64,000 nucleotides of DNA from Candidatus Bathyarchaeota archaeon (GCA_026014465.1 JAOZID010000010.1:1584303-1648302); one strand, 5' to 3'; positions 34,501 through 44,409 are shown, counted from the first letter of the stretch. Translations and numbers: made by a program. Notes: generated by a model from the sequence alone, not told the origin.

Positions 34501-37235
34501 TCGTTTGCCCACTGTACTAAGCGGGGTAGGGGGGTTTGGTTGATGGACAGGTTTGAGTTGGGTAGGAAAGCGGGGATGACTTCTTCTAGGTCGTTGACGA
34601 GTTGGCTCCATTTTTCTATGGACTCACCCAGTTCGTTGCCTAGTTGTCGTATTCTTTGGGGCGCAATAGTTGGGAACGAGATTTGTTCTGCTAGGCTTTG
34701 GGGTATTGTGGGTACTGCTGCAAGCTTGAATGCTTCGTCGGTTACTTTAAGCGCCTCTTGAACTTTCTCAAAATCTGTGTCGTAACCCTTGTAGTAGTGA
34801 CCTAGCGCTTCTTTGACTTCTGTTGCTTGTTCGTCGATTTCTGCTTTGAGTGTCTTTACTTTTCGGGCTTCAAACAAGTCCTTGAGCACGGTTTCAGGAA
34901 CCTTGCCGTCGTGTGTCAAATGTGCTAAGTGTTTTTGGTCTTTGCGGTAACCCGAACTTAGCCCGCGCAGGAATCCCTTGTATGTGCCGTTGTAGCGTTT
35001 GATGTATTCGTCAAGGTCTAAATCGTAGATGCCGTCAGTGTAGCTTTTTTTGAGTTTACCGCGTAGGATGTTGTATTCTTGGTATGTGTTTTGTATGTCT
35101 CTGAGTGCTTCTTGGGCTTGCTCAAAGACTGTGTGGTCAAACCAGCGGGCATCAGGTTTGTTCTCGGCAAAACACAGCAAAGCCAACCGCGATAACTGCT
35201 CAACACGCTCTGCAGTCAGGTTCTCCGCAGATAAACCAAACAGGTCAGCAAGTTCTTGGGCTTTCTCGCTCCAACGCGACGCCAAATTCGGAGTATCCCT
35301 AACCAGCTTAAGCAGGTTTTCCCGTTTGCTTAACAGGTCACCTTCAATTATGCTTGCAGGCGTGACAAGGTTAGATATTTCCGTGAGTTCTTTTTCCAGT
35401 TCTGCGGGTATGTTTAGCATGATGGTGAAAAATGAGGGTTCATAGCGTTGCAGTAGCGTGTTTCGGGTTGCTTGGCACCAATGGATGGTTTCGCGATGTG
35501 CTTTGGCTTGGGTTACGAGTTGGTCTACGTCTGGGTTTAGCAGCCAGCTTTCCTCAGGCTTGGGGCTCTCCAGCATCAAATCGCTTAACTCAATTAGCCA
35601 CTTCACCCTGCTTAGCGTGGGCGGAGCTTCTAAACCCAACTGCTGAGCGTAACCCGAAGATTCTATCCTAAGCATATCCATTGATGAAAGCGCTTGGTCA
35701 AGCTGTGCCGTTAACTCTGCACGAATTTCCAAGTTGTACCTGTTGCCGCGGTAGCCCCGCCATGGAAACTCGGGTTCATCAATTACTTGCCAGACGTTTT
35801 TAAGCGTCGTCATTAGCTCTTCTAGTTCTTGCATTTTCTGCGGTGTTAGGCTTTTGGGGCTTGAGAGTCCAACTGCAACGTAGGGTACCTGCTGAAGCGC
35901 TGCTAGTTCGCCTAAGGCTTCATAGGCGCTTTTTTGCAGAACTGGCTGTTTGGTGTGCAGGGCTTGGACGTATCCGTTGAGTTGGTCTCGTTGCCGTTTT
36001 AGTTTTTCGAATTCGTGTGCTGAAGGGATTTTGCCGTGTACAAGCTGCTCGTCAAGGCACCGTTTCAACTCGGCGACAACTTCTTGCTTGTTAGCCTTAC
36101 TACTGTGCAACTCCAAACAAAAATGAGCCAACCCCACATCACTGAGCCTTTTGTAAACAACCTCCAACGCAGCCATCTTGTCACTAACAAACAAAACCGA
36201 CTTGCCCCGTGCGATGCATTCGGATATGATGTTTGCAATGGTTTGGCTTTTGCCCGTGCCTGGGGGACCTTGCATGACAAAGCTTTGCCCCTCCAACGCG
36301 TAGTCTATGGCGACTCGCTGGCTGCTGTCTGCATCCAAAACTCGGAAGCTCTCCTCAGGCTTCTCGATTTTATCTACTTCTTTTTCTTCGGGCAAATCCT
36401 CTAGCACTAGCTGGGTGTCTTTGATTCCAACGACCGCCCTGATTATGGGGTGCTGACCAATTACTTGTGAGTTGGCTTCAAGGTCTTTGTAGATGACTAG
36501 TTTGTGGAAGGAGAAGAGCCCGATTTCCAAGTTTGTTTCTACTGTCCAGCCCATCTCGGCGACGGCTTGGCGTATTTTGTTTAGGTATTCTGTGAAGCTG
36601 CTTTGTTCGGGGTCTTCGGGGAACGCGGGCAACTCGATTTTGTAGTCGTTTTTTAGTTTTACTTGCAGGGCAGGGTTTAGGACGGCTTCTTCTTCTACTT
36701 GAGGAACTGAGATAGAGAAGGGTTTGCGGATGTTTTCGCGGTTAAGCTCTATGGGCACCATGACAAGCGGGGAACGTATCTCCTCAGACGTGGCAATATC
36801 CTTCCACACTAAAGTTCCAAACGCTGCATGTAAAATTCTAACACCGCGTTCCCTGTAATCCGAAAGCGACCTGCGGTGCAAACTTTTCAGAACTTTTTCT
36901 ATTTCTTTTCTGTTTGGGTTCTCGCAGACCAGCTGGGTTGCTTCAGGCGCTTTTGCCTGCTTTGCTGTATCGTTGGGTTGCGGCTGTTCTTCTGTCTGTT
37001 TCTCTTCGGTGGGCATCCAAAATTCTAAGTGGTTTTGTTTTACCACGAGTTTGTTGAATATGGTTTCTGCGTCTGGGTTGGTTATTGTGAGTTTTCCTCG
37101 TTTGGAGGGTTTGGAGTAGAGAAGGTTGTTTCTTTTTGAAAGGTCGATTAAGCGGTATTTCCAATCTTCAATTCGCCTAGACATCTGCGTTCTGTATTCG
37201 TCTTGTATGGGTGAAGACCTACTATTTTGCATCAT
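31596..37235 (-). CDS. Giant DUF4011-type SF1 helicase with C-terminal Vsr/REase-like nuclease and DUF3320-like domain
   Basis: About 1,879 residues from ATG 37235 (GGGG 8-11 nt upstream; a GTG at 37259 is the alternative). The N terminus (YRLIDLSKRNNLLY) is DUF4011-like. SF1 motifs: Walker A QGPPGTGKSQ (about 330), Walker B LVLFDEAS (about 1250), motif III VVAGDNKQLPPTSFF, motif VI LNVAVTRAREKT (about 1485). A Vsr/DUF559-like nuclease follows (YRIDIAVVDP...LGIECDG, about 1570-1660), then a DUF3320-like C terminus. Long insertions between helicase motifs include coiled coils. This architecture occurs in bacteria as stand-alone antiphage or genome-maintenance proteins. Codon use is like its neighbours. 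Confidence 0.85.
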   Translation of the reverse strand: MMQNSRSSPIQDEYRTQMSRRIEDWKYRLIDLSKRNNLLYSKPSKRGKLTITNPDAETIFNKLVVKQNHLEFWMPTEEKQTEEQPQPNDTAKQAKAPEATQLVCENPNRKEIEKVLKSLHRRSLSDYRERGVRILHAAFGTLVWKDIATSEEIRSPLVMVPIELNRENIRKPFSISVPQVEEEAVLNPALQVKLKNDYKIELPAFPEDPEQSSFTEYLNKIRQAVAEMGWTVETNLEIGLFSFHKLVIYKDLEANSQVIGQHPIIRAVVGIKDTQLVLEDLPEEKEVDKIEKPEESFRVLDADSSQRVAIDYALEGQSFVMQGPPGTGKSQTIANIISECIARGKSVLFVSDKMAALEVVYKRLSDVGLAHFCLELHSSKANKQEVVAELKRCLDEQLVHGKIPSAHEFEKLKRQRDQLNGYVQALHTKQPVLQKSAYEALGELAALQQVPYVAVGLSSPKSLTPQKMQELEELMTTLKNVWQVIDEPEFPWRGYRGNRYNLEIRAELTAQLDQALSSMDMLRIESSGYAQQLGLEAPPTLSRVKWLIELSDLMLESPKPEESWLLNPDVDQLVTQAKAHRETIHWCQATRNTLLQRYEPSFFTIMLNIPAELEKELTEISNLVTPASIIEGDLLSKRENLLKLVRDTPNLASRWSEKAQELADLFGLSAENLTAERVEQLSRLALLCFAENKPDARWFDHTVFEQAQEALRDIQNTYQEYNILRGKLKKSYTDGIYDLDLDEYIKRYNGTYKGFLRGLSSGYRKDQKHLAHLTHDGKVPETVLKDLFEARKVKTLKAEIDEQATEVKEALGHYYKGYDTDFEKVQEALKVTDEAFKLAAVPTIPQSLAEQISFPTIAPQRIRQLGNELGESIEKWSQLVNDLEEVIPAFLPNSNLSINQTPLPRLVQWANETARQLMPLYDLTKEILYSAKDEEPANYAALIEDLKTAESVRRKEAEILNEKEVLQNTFGSRFADLETDWDGILLVLEWTKKTQDFIEVSPMPQEAAEIIAQGPEAVPSREELIKFYQAAPKDLSLIELKFENGTLYPNQKLQDIDLEMLYDRITTLRDRVDDLQILVDFKETKSRFALVGLEEFFDRLVEQHPRGEELIQVFRKGAYQEWINDLYKQDLRLGRFRRENHEGLIEEFRKLDQELIKLASNKVIQSANSRKPQDIIIQATDSEVNTLLKEAAKKRRLMPIRTLLQKIPHILPRIKPCMLMSPISVSQFLDAEMMKFDLVLFDEASQIVPEDAICSIYRGKTVVVAGDNKQLPPTSFFQKTLIDEVDWDEMSDDDVEVFDSILDECLGIGLPVKTLRWHYRSRHEDLIAFSNNHFYDGNLVTFPSAESNHHALGVKLCYVENGIYDRGGNRDNQREAQVVADLVFEHFTQHPNKTLGVVTFSIAQMDAVEEAIEQRLRQEPKFEEFFREDRLEGFFIKNLENVQGDERDVMMFSVGYGKDQQGTITMNFGPLNKPGGERRLNVAVTRAREKTVLVTSIKASDIDTRATRAAGVATLHDYLEYAEKGPEILQATKEQAAKFDAPLEDDVAQEIRRMDFKVERQLGCSEYRIDIAVVDPANPGRYLLGIECDGPTYRSSSSARDRDRLREQVLKRLGWNIHRVWSPAWVARRESEVRRLKEALTKAGEPQKKPKPQTPTQDKTKPDTTRKVEVRKVQFAGIEKIGVPYKVHKLKATVKPYVKVTISKPPYSEKQKNEFHFTENRTQQRRLLAELVKAEGPVHFEYAVQRLASAWGLKRVSPKVTQAVQEALDLLVREKRVLVRDDFLWPVDMVEVDVRVPAVNAPESKRLPEHIPPEEIEKAMKMIAQYSLGIDAEALITETGKVFGFTHGGEKIKEVTQEVYEQMLREKKLVTENGVVTAT

Positions 37236-37483
37236 TACATGACCCCGCGTAATATCCACTAATACGTTGGCTGTACTGTGTTACACTATGGTTTTCAGAA
37301 CAAAACTCTTTTTGTAATGAACATGTATAAAACCTGTTTGGTGGGTGCGAAAATGTGTGGGTAACTGCTGATTTTTGTTGGAAAAGCGTCTAAAACAGTC
37401 AAAACAGGCTTCTTTAATGAAATCAAGTACAAACCTTCCTCAAAACAGGCAGCCCTAATTTGAGCTATTTGCTTGTATGCCTT

Positions 37484-40294
37484 TTAAGCGGGGGTTTGCG
37501 TGATTTGTTTTTCTTTTTTGTTTTTGGAGAGCAGGCGGCTGAAGAGTTTCCTGATTTCCTCAGCTATAACCACTATGCCTGCGAGCGCAAACAAGAATAC
37601 CCAGTCAGCTGCTTCTAAGGGTACGGTTCCAAATACTGGCTGCATGAACGGCACATAGATTATTGCTGCAACTATGATTAGCTGGGCTGCTATGCCAATT
37701 AGTATCCATTTATTGGCTCTAAAGCTTGCTTTAAACGTGGACTGCTTGCTGGTTCGGCACGCCAAAACGTTTCCCACTTGTCCCATAACTATGCCTGCAA
37801 ACGCCATGGTTATGCCTTTGAGGTAGTAGTAGTTGCTGGTTATGTCTGCGCCAAAGCTCCAGTTTGTTGGTACGGGCATTCCGATGGTCCAGCCACCTGC
37901 CGCCCAAGCGCTTAAGCATCCAATCATGGCGCCTGCAGCAATTATTGCACCGATGAACACTGAGCGTGAGAGAACTTTGAGTGAGAACAGCTTCTCTGTG
38001 GTGCTTCTTGGCGGTTCATTCATTATGCCTGCTTCGGGGGGTTCACGGCTCAACGCCAACGAGGGAATAACATCTATACCCAAGTCAATGACCAAAATCT
38101 GCTCCACCAGCAATGGCAGGGGCATTCCTGTTAGGGCGTAGAGTATGTAGGGGATTAGTTCTGCCCAGTTGTGGGAGAACACGTAGACTATGAATTTGCG
38201 CAGGTTTTCGTAGATGGTTCGTCCTGACTCTACTGCTTTTACGATGGAGGCAAAGCTGTCGTTAAGCAAGACGATGTCTGCGGCTTCGCGTGCAACGTCT
38301 GTTCCTGAGGCCCCCATGGCAACGCCGATGTCTGCTTCTTTGAGCGAGGGGGCATCATTAGCACCATCTCCTGTAACTGCTATGACCTCGCCGCTGTCTC
38401 GCAGGGTTTTGACTATGCGCAGTTTTTGTTCTGGTGAGACTCTTGCGAAAATGACGTTGCCTTTTTTCACTTCATCCACGATGGCTTTGTTATCCAAGTT
38501 GTCTAAGTCTACGCCGCGTATGATCTGGCAGCACTGTTTTTCGACGATGCAAACTTCCTGGGCTATAAACTCTGCAGTTGGACCATAATCGCCCGTGATT
38601 ATGACGGTTTTTATGCCTGCCTGCTTTGCCTTCAAAACAGCGTCTCTAACTTCTTCTCTTGGAGGGTCACGCATTGCAGCTAAGCCAACAAAAATCAAAT
38701 CCTTCTCCACATCATCGCCCTTAGAGTACTTTGCGGCAGGCAGTTTATTGTAAGCCACAGCGATAACGCGCAAGCCCTGATTTGCGTATTCGTGAACCTT
38801 GTTTGCGATTTCCTCTCTTTTTTCCTCGTCTATATTTTGGACTTTGTCGTCCACGATTATCCTGTTGCAGATGTCAAGTATGTTTCTGGGGGCGCCTTTG
38901 GTGTACACGTAGATTTCATCGTTTAGCTGGTGCACGGTGGTCATGCGTTTGCGTTCAAAGCTAAACGGCAAAATATCCACGTTTGGCTTCTCAACTAAAG
39001 TGTCTTCTATGGTTAATCCGTATTTGAGGGCAGCAACTAGCAAGGCGCCGTCGGTGGGGTCTCCGATTATTCCCCATCGTTTGTTTTTGTCTGAGGGCGG
39101 GTCAATCTTTGCGCCGTTGCATAACGCCACGGCTTCAAGCAGCATCTCTAACGAGGAGCTTTCTGATTCGCGCAGGGGCTCGCCGTTTACGGTAAACTCG
39201 CCAATAGGGTTGTAGCCGATGCCTGAAACATCCACCGACTGGTTGTGGTCTCTAATCCAGATCTTGTTAACGGTCATTTCGCCCTTGGTTATGGTGCCTG
39301 TTTTGTCTGTGCAGATGACTGTGACGCTTCCCAAAGTTTGCACGGAAGACAGGCGTTTGACCAGAACGTTTTGTTTAACCATCTTCAAGACGTTAATTGC
39401 CAAGGCACTGGAAACTGTAACCTGCAAGCCTTCAGGAACACAGCAGACCATAACACCAATCATGAAAAAGATGCTTCTGTAAAAGTCAATGTGCAGCAGT
39501 AAGTTGCTAGCTAAGAAAAAGATGGCGCCTACGACGATGGCTATGATGAAGTCGTATTTTGCGGCGTTTGCGATTTCTTTTTGCAGGGGGCTGTCGTCGT
39601 CGCGTATGGTTTGGGTTAGGCTGGCGATTTTGCCAAATTGGGTTTGCATGCCTGTGGAGTAGACGATGGCTTTTCCTTGTCCTCTGGCTACGCTGGTGCT
39701 CATGAAAATCAGGTTTTGAGAATACAAAAAGGCTTTCTCAATCTTCTTTGATGGCTCTGCAACCCGCGGTTGAGGCTCCGACTCGCCTGTTAAGGGAACA
39801 TTGTTAGTCCACAAGTCAAACGCTTCAATAAGACGAGCATCCGCGGGAACCCTATCGCCCTCTTCAAGAACTATGATGTCGCCTGGAACGATTTCGCGTA
39901 CCAAGATTTTTTGGAGTTCGCCGCCGCGGATAACTTTGGCGTATTCGGGCATCCAGCTTTTCAGGGTTGCCATGGCTTTTTCTGCGCGGGATTCTTGGAA
40001 CAGGCTAAAGAAGATGTTCATGAAGACGACGGCGAGTATGATTATGCTGATTTGGGGGTTGCCGCTGATAAAGGAGAGGAAGCTTGCAAAAATCAGGAGC
40101 AGACCAAACAGGTCTTTGAAGTGCTTGATGAATTTGTAGATCAAGGGGACCTGTTTTTTTTCTTCAAGCTTGTTTAAGCCGTGCTTTTTAAGCCGAGATT
40201 TAGCCTCTTCGCTAGTTAATCCGTCAGGAGACGAATCCAAGGCATCAAAGACCTCGTTTAGAGACAGGGAAGAAGCTTTCTCCACAATAATCAA
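37484..40294 (-). CDS. P-type cation-transporting ATPase (P2 type, Na+/K+-like)
   Basis: 936 residues from TTG 40294. LTGESEP (actuator), ICTDKTGTITKG with phosphorylated Asp at about 331, TGDGANDAPSLKEADIGVAMG (hinge) and ten predicted helices. In helix 4 PEGLQVTV and in helix 6 IDLGIDVIPSLALSRE resemble type IIC Na+/K+ pumps more than SERCA (where VNLVTDGLPATAL is typical), so Na+ or Ca2+ export is likely. The preceding and following genes are not in an obvious operon with it. Confidence 0.9.
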   Translation of the reverse strand: MIIVEKASSLSLNEVFDALDSSPDGLTSEEAKSRLKKHGLNKLEEKKQVPLIYKFIKHFKDLFGLLLIFASFLSFISGNPQISIIILAVVFMNIFFSLFQESRAEKAMATLKSWMPEYAKVIRGGELQKILVREIVPGDIIVLEEGDRVPADARLIEAFDLWTNNVPLTGESEPQPRVAEPSKKIEKAFLYSQNLIFMSTSVARGQGKAIVYSTGMQTQFGKIASLTQTIRDDDSPLQKEIANAAKYDFIIAIVVGAIFFLASNLLLHIDFYRSIFFMIGVMVCCVPEGLQVTVSSALAINVLKMVKQNVLVKRLSSVQTLGSVTVICTDKTGTITKGEMTVNKIWIRDHNQSVDVSGIGYNPIGEFTVNGEPLRESESSSLEMLLEAVALCNGAKIDPPSDKNKRWGIIGDPTDGALLVAALKYGLTIEDTLVEKPNVDILPFSFERKRMTTVHQLNDEIYVYTKGAPRNILDICNRIIVDDKVQNIDEEKREEIANKVHEYANQGLRVIAVAYNKLPAAKYSKGDDVEKDLIFVGLAAMRDPPREEVRDAVLKAKQAGIKTVIITGDYGPTAEFIAQEVCIVEKQCCQIIRGVDLDNLDNKAIVDEVKKGNVIFARVSPEQKLRIVKTLRDSGEVIAVTGDGANDAPSLKEADIGVAMGASGTDVAREAADIVLLNDSFASIVKAVESGRTIYENLRKFIVYVFSHNWAELIPYILYALTGMPLPLLVEQILVIDLGIDVIPSLALSREPPEAGIMNEPPRSTTEKLFSLKVLSRSVFIGAIIAAGAMIGCLSAWAAGGWTIGMPVPTNWSFGADITSNYYYLKGITMAFAGIVMGQVGNVLACRTSKQSTFKASFRANKWILIGIAAQLIIVAAIIYVPFMQPVFGTVPLEAADWVFLFALAGIVVIAEEIRKLFSRLLSKNKKEKQITQTPA

Positions 40295-40868
40295 CTCATA
40301 AATTCTTAGAAGAAAACGCCTTAGGAGTAATAATCACAAAGGCAGAAGACTGCAGCTTCACTTGAAAATACTTTATTGAAGCTGTTTTTCTGCAATCGAA
40401 CAGTTATACGACACACATGCATCCTCAACTGCGCTAATCACCGTGCTATCGAACTTGCCTTAAGGCTTGTTTTGCCTACAAAACCGCAAGATACATTTAA
40501 ACCAATCGGAAAGAAAACCCTTTTCGTCAAGTTTCCTTATAAATAAACGCCAAAACAGCAATGTAAACCCGCGGCTCAGATGGGCAATTCCGTTTTTAAT
40601 GCATCGTGAAAACCTCAAACTTGCTTAGTTAGGCAGGGTTGGTGGGTTATTTTTTCCACGGCAACTCTAACTTTTATGGTGTGGCTTTGTCGGAATCTTT
40701 TTTTCTTGTCCAAGCTGTTTATGTAAGGTGTTCCATAAAGTTAATAGGCTACAGTCTCAATTTCCATGTAGCTTGCTCTTTAGAGAGAATTAGAAAGATG
40801 CTTTGCCCTCTTAAAATGGTAGCCTTTCAGGTTAATAATGATTCATTAGATATGGAGAATGTATAGGT
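40295..40868 (+). other. 574-bp non-coding region before EF-2
   Basis: Holds the promoter regions of the divergent P-type ATPase and EF-2 genes. A TATA-like CTTATAAATAAAC is at about 40538-40551 and ATTAATAAT-like DNA precedes EF-2 near 40832. A 75-codon frame (40639-40866) has no ribosome-binding site and no family resemblance. No RNA gene is recognised. Confidence 0.5.
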
Positions 40869-43085
40869 ATGGCTCGTTATAGACAAACAGATGAAATTGT
40901 AAAATTGATGAATGACCCAAAAATCATTAGGAACACCAGTATTATCGCCCACGTAGACCATGGAAAAACCACCTTATCCGACAGCCTCTTGGCGTATGCT
41001 GGAATCATCAGCACCCAAACCGCTGGACAAAAACTGTTCCTTGACTCATGGGATCTTGAACAAAAACGCCAAATGACCGTTTTCGCCTCAAACGTTAGTT
41101 TGGTGCACAAATTCGACGATAAAGACTACCTGATCAACCTCATCGACACCCCTGGACACATCGACTTTAGCGGCGCAGTCACCAGAAGCCTAAGAGCCGT
41201 AGACGGCGCCCTCGTAGTCGTCGACGCCGTAGAAGGCCCCATGACACAAACCGAAACCGTGCTCATGCAAGCCCTACGCGAACGCGTCAAGCCTCTTTTG
41301 TTCATCAACAAGGTCGATAGGCTTATAAAAGAAATCAAACTCACCCCCCAAGAAATCCAGCGCAAATTCGCTAAGATTCTCCTGCGCGTAAACACGCTTA
41401 TCCAAAAATATGCGCCTCCCGAACACAAACAGGACTGGCAAGTTAAAATCGAAGACAGCCGCGTAGCTTTTGGTTCTGCCCTGCACAAATGGGGACTAAA
41501 CCTTACCCACATGAAAAAGAAGCAAATTTCATTCCAAGACATCATCGACGCATACACAGGCGAGCCCGAAGACGTCGGCAAAAAAGTCGATGCCCTAAGC
41601 AAGAAAGCACCCTTACCCGAGCCAATCCTTGACATGTTCTGCGAACACCTCCCTGGACCCTTGCAAGCTCAGCCTTACCGTCAACCACAGATTTGGCCAG
41701 GCGACCCAGAAAGTGCAACTGGCAAAGGCATGGCAACAGTCGACCCCAACGCGCCCCTGCTCATGTGCATATCCACTATCGAAGTTGACCCCCACAGCGG
41801 CACCGTCGCAATCGGGCGTATCTTTAGCGGTTCCATTACCAAAGGCAAACAGGTCCAGCTTGTCAGCAGACGCCAAAAAGGCACCATCCAGCAGGTCTTC
41901 ATGAGCATGGCAACTGACCGAGTTATCGTTGACCGCGTTCCCGCAGGAAACATCGGCGCAATCTCTGGTTTGCCCTCCCTACACGTGGGTGAAACCATAG
42001 CTGAAGACGGCATAGAAGCCCAATCCTTTGAAGGTCTACAGTACGTTTCTGACCCAGTCGTCACCGTAGCAGTTGAGCCCGAAGACGTCAAGGACATACC
42101 AATGTTTGATAAGGTCATGCACAAAATCACAACTGAAGACCCCAACTTGCACTTCAAGATGAACAAAGAAAGCGGCGAATTCCTGCTCTCAGGCATGGGT
42201 GAACTTCACCTTGAAATCACCGCTTACCGACTAGAAGAAGCAGGACTAAAAGTCAAACTCAGCAAACCCATCGTCATCTTCCGCGAAACCATCAGCAAAG
42301 ACTACGATGGACCCGCAATCATGGGCAAAAGCCCCAACAAACACAACAAAGTCTGGATAACCCTTGAACGCCTCTCTGACGAAGTCATCGAAGCCATCAA
42401 ATCAGAAAAAATCACTGACATGCAAAGCAAAGACGAACGAACCAAACGCCTACGCGAACTTGGCTGGGCACCCGACGATGCTAAAGGCGCAGTAGCAGTT
42501 GAAGAAAACAACATCCTCGTCAACCGCATCAAAGGCCGCCAGTACGTCGACGAAATCATTGACCACGTAAAAAGCGGTTTCCGCGAAGCAGTCCACACCT
42601 CCCCCTTAGCCAAAGAACCTGCGTATGGCTTGAAGATTAACCTTGAAGACGTTACCGTGCACGAAGACCCTGTCCACCGTGGACCCGCCCAAATCATCCC
42701 CATGACCTGGCGTCCCATCTACTGCGGTATCCTGCTAAGCAAACCCAAACTACTTGAACCCCTAATCAGCTTCGAATGCAAAGTCCCAAGCGACTTCGTC
42801 AGCGCAGTCATCACATTGCTAAACAAACGCCGCGGCAAAATCCTTGACATGCCCTCCGAGGAAGACATGATAACCGTCAAAGCCGAAATGCCCGTCTCCG
42901 AATCCTTTGGTATCGCCGACGAACTACGCAGCAGCACCCAAGGCAGAGCCTTCTGGGCAACCCAGTTCAGCCGCTGGGCATACGTCCCCGAACAAATGCA
43001 AGCCGACACAATCAAAGCAATCCGAGAACGCAGAGGACTCTCACCCGTACCACCCAAACCAGAAGAATACTTTGAATCCGAATAA
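40869..43085 (+). CDS. fusA: Translation elongation factor 2 (EF-2)
   Basis: 738 residues. GTPase motifs IAHVDHGKTTLSD, LIDTPGHIDF and NKVDRL; the archaeal/eukaryotic-type domain IV contains PVHRGPAQIIP with the His that is converted to diphthamide in archaea. Domain V ends VPEQMQADTIKAIRERRG. It translocates tRNA and mRNA on the ribosome. Its ATG is preceded by GGAGAATGTATAGG. Confidence 0.97.
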   Translation: MARYRQTDEIVKLMNDPKIIRNTSIIAHVDHGKTTLSDSLLAYAGIISTQTAGQKLFLDSWDLEQKRQMTVFASNVSLVHKFDDKDYLINLIDTPGHIDFSGAVTRSLRAVDGALVVVDAVEGPMTQTETVLMQALRERVKPLLFINKVDRLIKEIKLTPQEIQRKFAKILLRVNTLIQKYAPPEHKQDWQVKIEDSRVAFGSALHKWGLNLTHMKKKQISFQDIIDAYTGEPEDVGKKVDALSKKAPLPEPILDMFCEHLPGPLQAQPYRQPQIWPGDPESATGKGMATVDPNAPLLMCISTIEVDPHSGTVAIGRIFSGSITKGKQVQLVSRRQKGTIQQVFMSMATDRVIVDRVPAGNIGAISGLPSLHVGETIAEDGIEAQSFEGLQYVSDPVVTVAVEPEDVKDIPMFDKVMHKITTEDPNLHFKMNKESGEFLLSGMGELHLEITAYRLEEAGLKVKLSKPIVIFRETISKDYDGPAIMGKSPNKHNKVWITLERLSDEVIEAIKSEKITDMQSKDERTKRLRELGWAPDDAKGAVAVEENNILVNRIKGRQYVDEIIDHVKSGFREAVHTSPLAKEPAYGLKINLEDVTVHEDPVHRGPAQIIPMTWRPIYCGILLSKPKLLEPLISFECKVPSDFVSAVITLLNKRRGKILDMPSEEDMITVKAEMPVSESFGIADELRSSTQGRAFWATQFSRWAYVPEQMQADTIKAIRERRGLSPVPPKPEEYFESE

Positions 43086-43216
43086 ACCCACAACCTCCCC
43101 TCTCCCTCTCTTCTTCTTTGTTTCTTTTTTCTGCCACGTTTTTTGGCTACGTGCAAGTAGGCATGCTTATATCACAATCCTAATCCTATGTACTCACGTT
43201 GCTTAGAGGAACCGCG

Positions 43217-43975
43217 ATGGTCTGTTCAATTAAACTCGACGAAATACCCCAACTCAACAACCCCATACTCATAGAGGGCTTGCCTGGCATAGGTTTTGTA
43301 GCCAACATCACCGCCCTGCACTTGATAAAAACGCTTGGGGCTAAACGGTTTGGAGAAATTGTTTCCGCAAGCTTCCAAGACCTAGCGATTCTCACTGAAG
43401 ATGGCGATGCGCAGTCCCCCATAAACGAGCTCTACTACGTCAAACGAGAAGACGGCGGACGCGACCTTCTCATTTGGTTTGGCAACACTCAAGCCCTAAC
43501 TACGCCTGGCCAGTACGAACTCACAGGCAAAGTCTTAGACATCGTGCAGAATCTGGGGTGCCAATTCGTGGTTTCCCTTGGAGGCTTCAAAAAAGACGAA
43601 GTCACCACCGCGCCTTCCCTGTACTGCGCCGCTTCCGACGAAGAAACCCTAAAAGAAGCATTAAGCTTGGATATGGGGCACAAGGTTATGGTGGGGCACA
43701 TTTTTGGCATTGCAGGGTTAGCGTTGGGTTTGAGTAGGCTTAGGGGCATGCGTGGGTTTGCGTTGCTCGTGGATACCGTGGGCATGGAACCTGACCCTAC
43801 CGCAGCACGGGTCGCCTTAACCGCGATAAACCGCTACCTTAAGCTGAATGTGGATTTATCGGATGTGGAAGAAACTGCCACGCAGACAAAAAGCATGCTC
43901 GAAGCGTTTGGTTTAATTCGTGATATTCAAGAAGAAAAGAAGAAAGAGGAACAGGAGCTGCGCTGGTTCATCTAG
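43217..43975 (+). CDS. PAC2 family protein (proteasome assembly chaperone-like)
   Basis: 252 residues from ATG 43217, with AGAGGA 6 nt upstream; TTG 43199 is possible. NNPILIEGLPGIGFVANI and GHKVMVGHIFGIAGLALGLS with LVDTVGMEPDPTAARVAL are typical of the archaeal PAC2/COG2047 family. Role is inferred from the family: chaperone of proteasome assembly or a related ATP-grasp-like partner. C-terminal 25 residues are highly charged. Convergent with the Sm-like gene. Confidence 0.88.
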   Translation: MVCSIKLDEIPQLNNPILIEGLPGIGFVANITALHLIKTLGAKRFGEIVSASFQDLAILTEDGDAQSPINELYYVKREDGGRDLLIWFGNTQALTTPGQYELTGKVLDIVQNLGCQFVVSLGGFKKDEVTTAPSLYCAASDEETLKEALSLDMGHKVMVGHIFGIAGLALGLSRLRGMRGFALLVDTVGMEPDPTAARVALTAINRYLKLNVDLSDVEETATQTKSMLEAFGLIRDIQEEKKKEEQELRWFI

Positions 43976-43983
43976 CCTAGTGG

Positions 43984-44409
43984 CTACTCGTTTTTGGTTT
44001 CACTCATGAACAAGTCGTAAACTCTTTGGACACGCTCTGCTGCGGGACCTGCGCCTTCAGCTATGCCTTTTTCGGTTACTTTGACTTTATCCATGACCCA
44101 GATGAAGCCTTGGTCTTCGTAGAGTTTAACCATTGTTGGGAAGACCTTTTCAAGCCGTGTTGCTAAAGCTTTCATGTCGAAGGGTTTTTCGGTGGTTGCG
44201 ATTTGAGCGACTACGTTGCCGTTGAGAAAAACTCGGTGGCTAACTTGTCCAGTTTCATCTTTAGCTTCAGAAATACACAAGCTCAAGTTATCAGGGTTAA
44301 CGCCTTGAAGTACGCCAGTGAAAACTTTACCGTTAGTAGTATTCACGGTAACAAGCTTCTCAACCAGCGCCGCAACTTCTGTAAAGAATTTCCTTTGCGC
44401 TACAGACAC
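43984..44409 (-). CDS. Sm-like archaeal protein with C-terminal extension (SmAP3-like)
   Basis: 141 residues from GTG 44409, supported by GGAGG about 8 nt upstream. Residues 1-70 are an Sm fold (KLVTVNTTNGKVFTGVLQGV, then FLNGNVVAQI). A second domain of about 70 residues follows (FPTMVKLYEDQGFIWVMDKV). Two-domain Sm proteins of this size are known as SmAP3 in crenarchaea. It binds U-rich RNA as a ring. Confidence 0.82.
   Translation of the reverse strand: MSVAQRKFFTEVAALVEKLVTVNTTNGKVFTGVLQGVNPDNLSLCISEAKDETGQVSHRVFLNGNVVAQIATTEKPFDMKALATRLEKVFPTMVKLYEDQGFIWVMDKVKVTEKGIAEGAGPAAERVQRVYDLFMSETKNE

Noticed and set aside
37260-37483. Three AAACAGGC-like repeats between the P-type ATPase and the giant helicase gene
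   Set aside because: Irregular spacing and short length; the same motif is frequent in this genome's coding DNA.
40639-40866. 75-codon open frame directly before EF-2
   Set aside because: No ribosome-binding site, mixed hydrophobic low-complexity product, and it overlaps the EF-2 promoter region.
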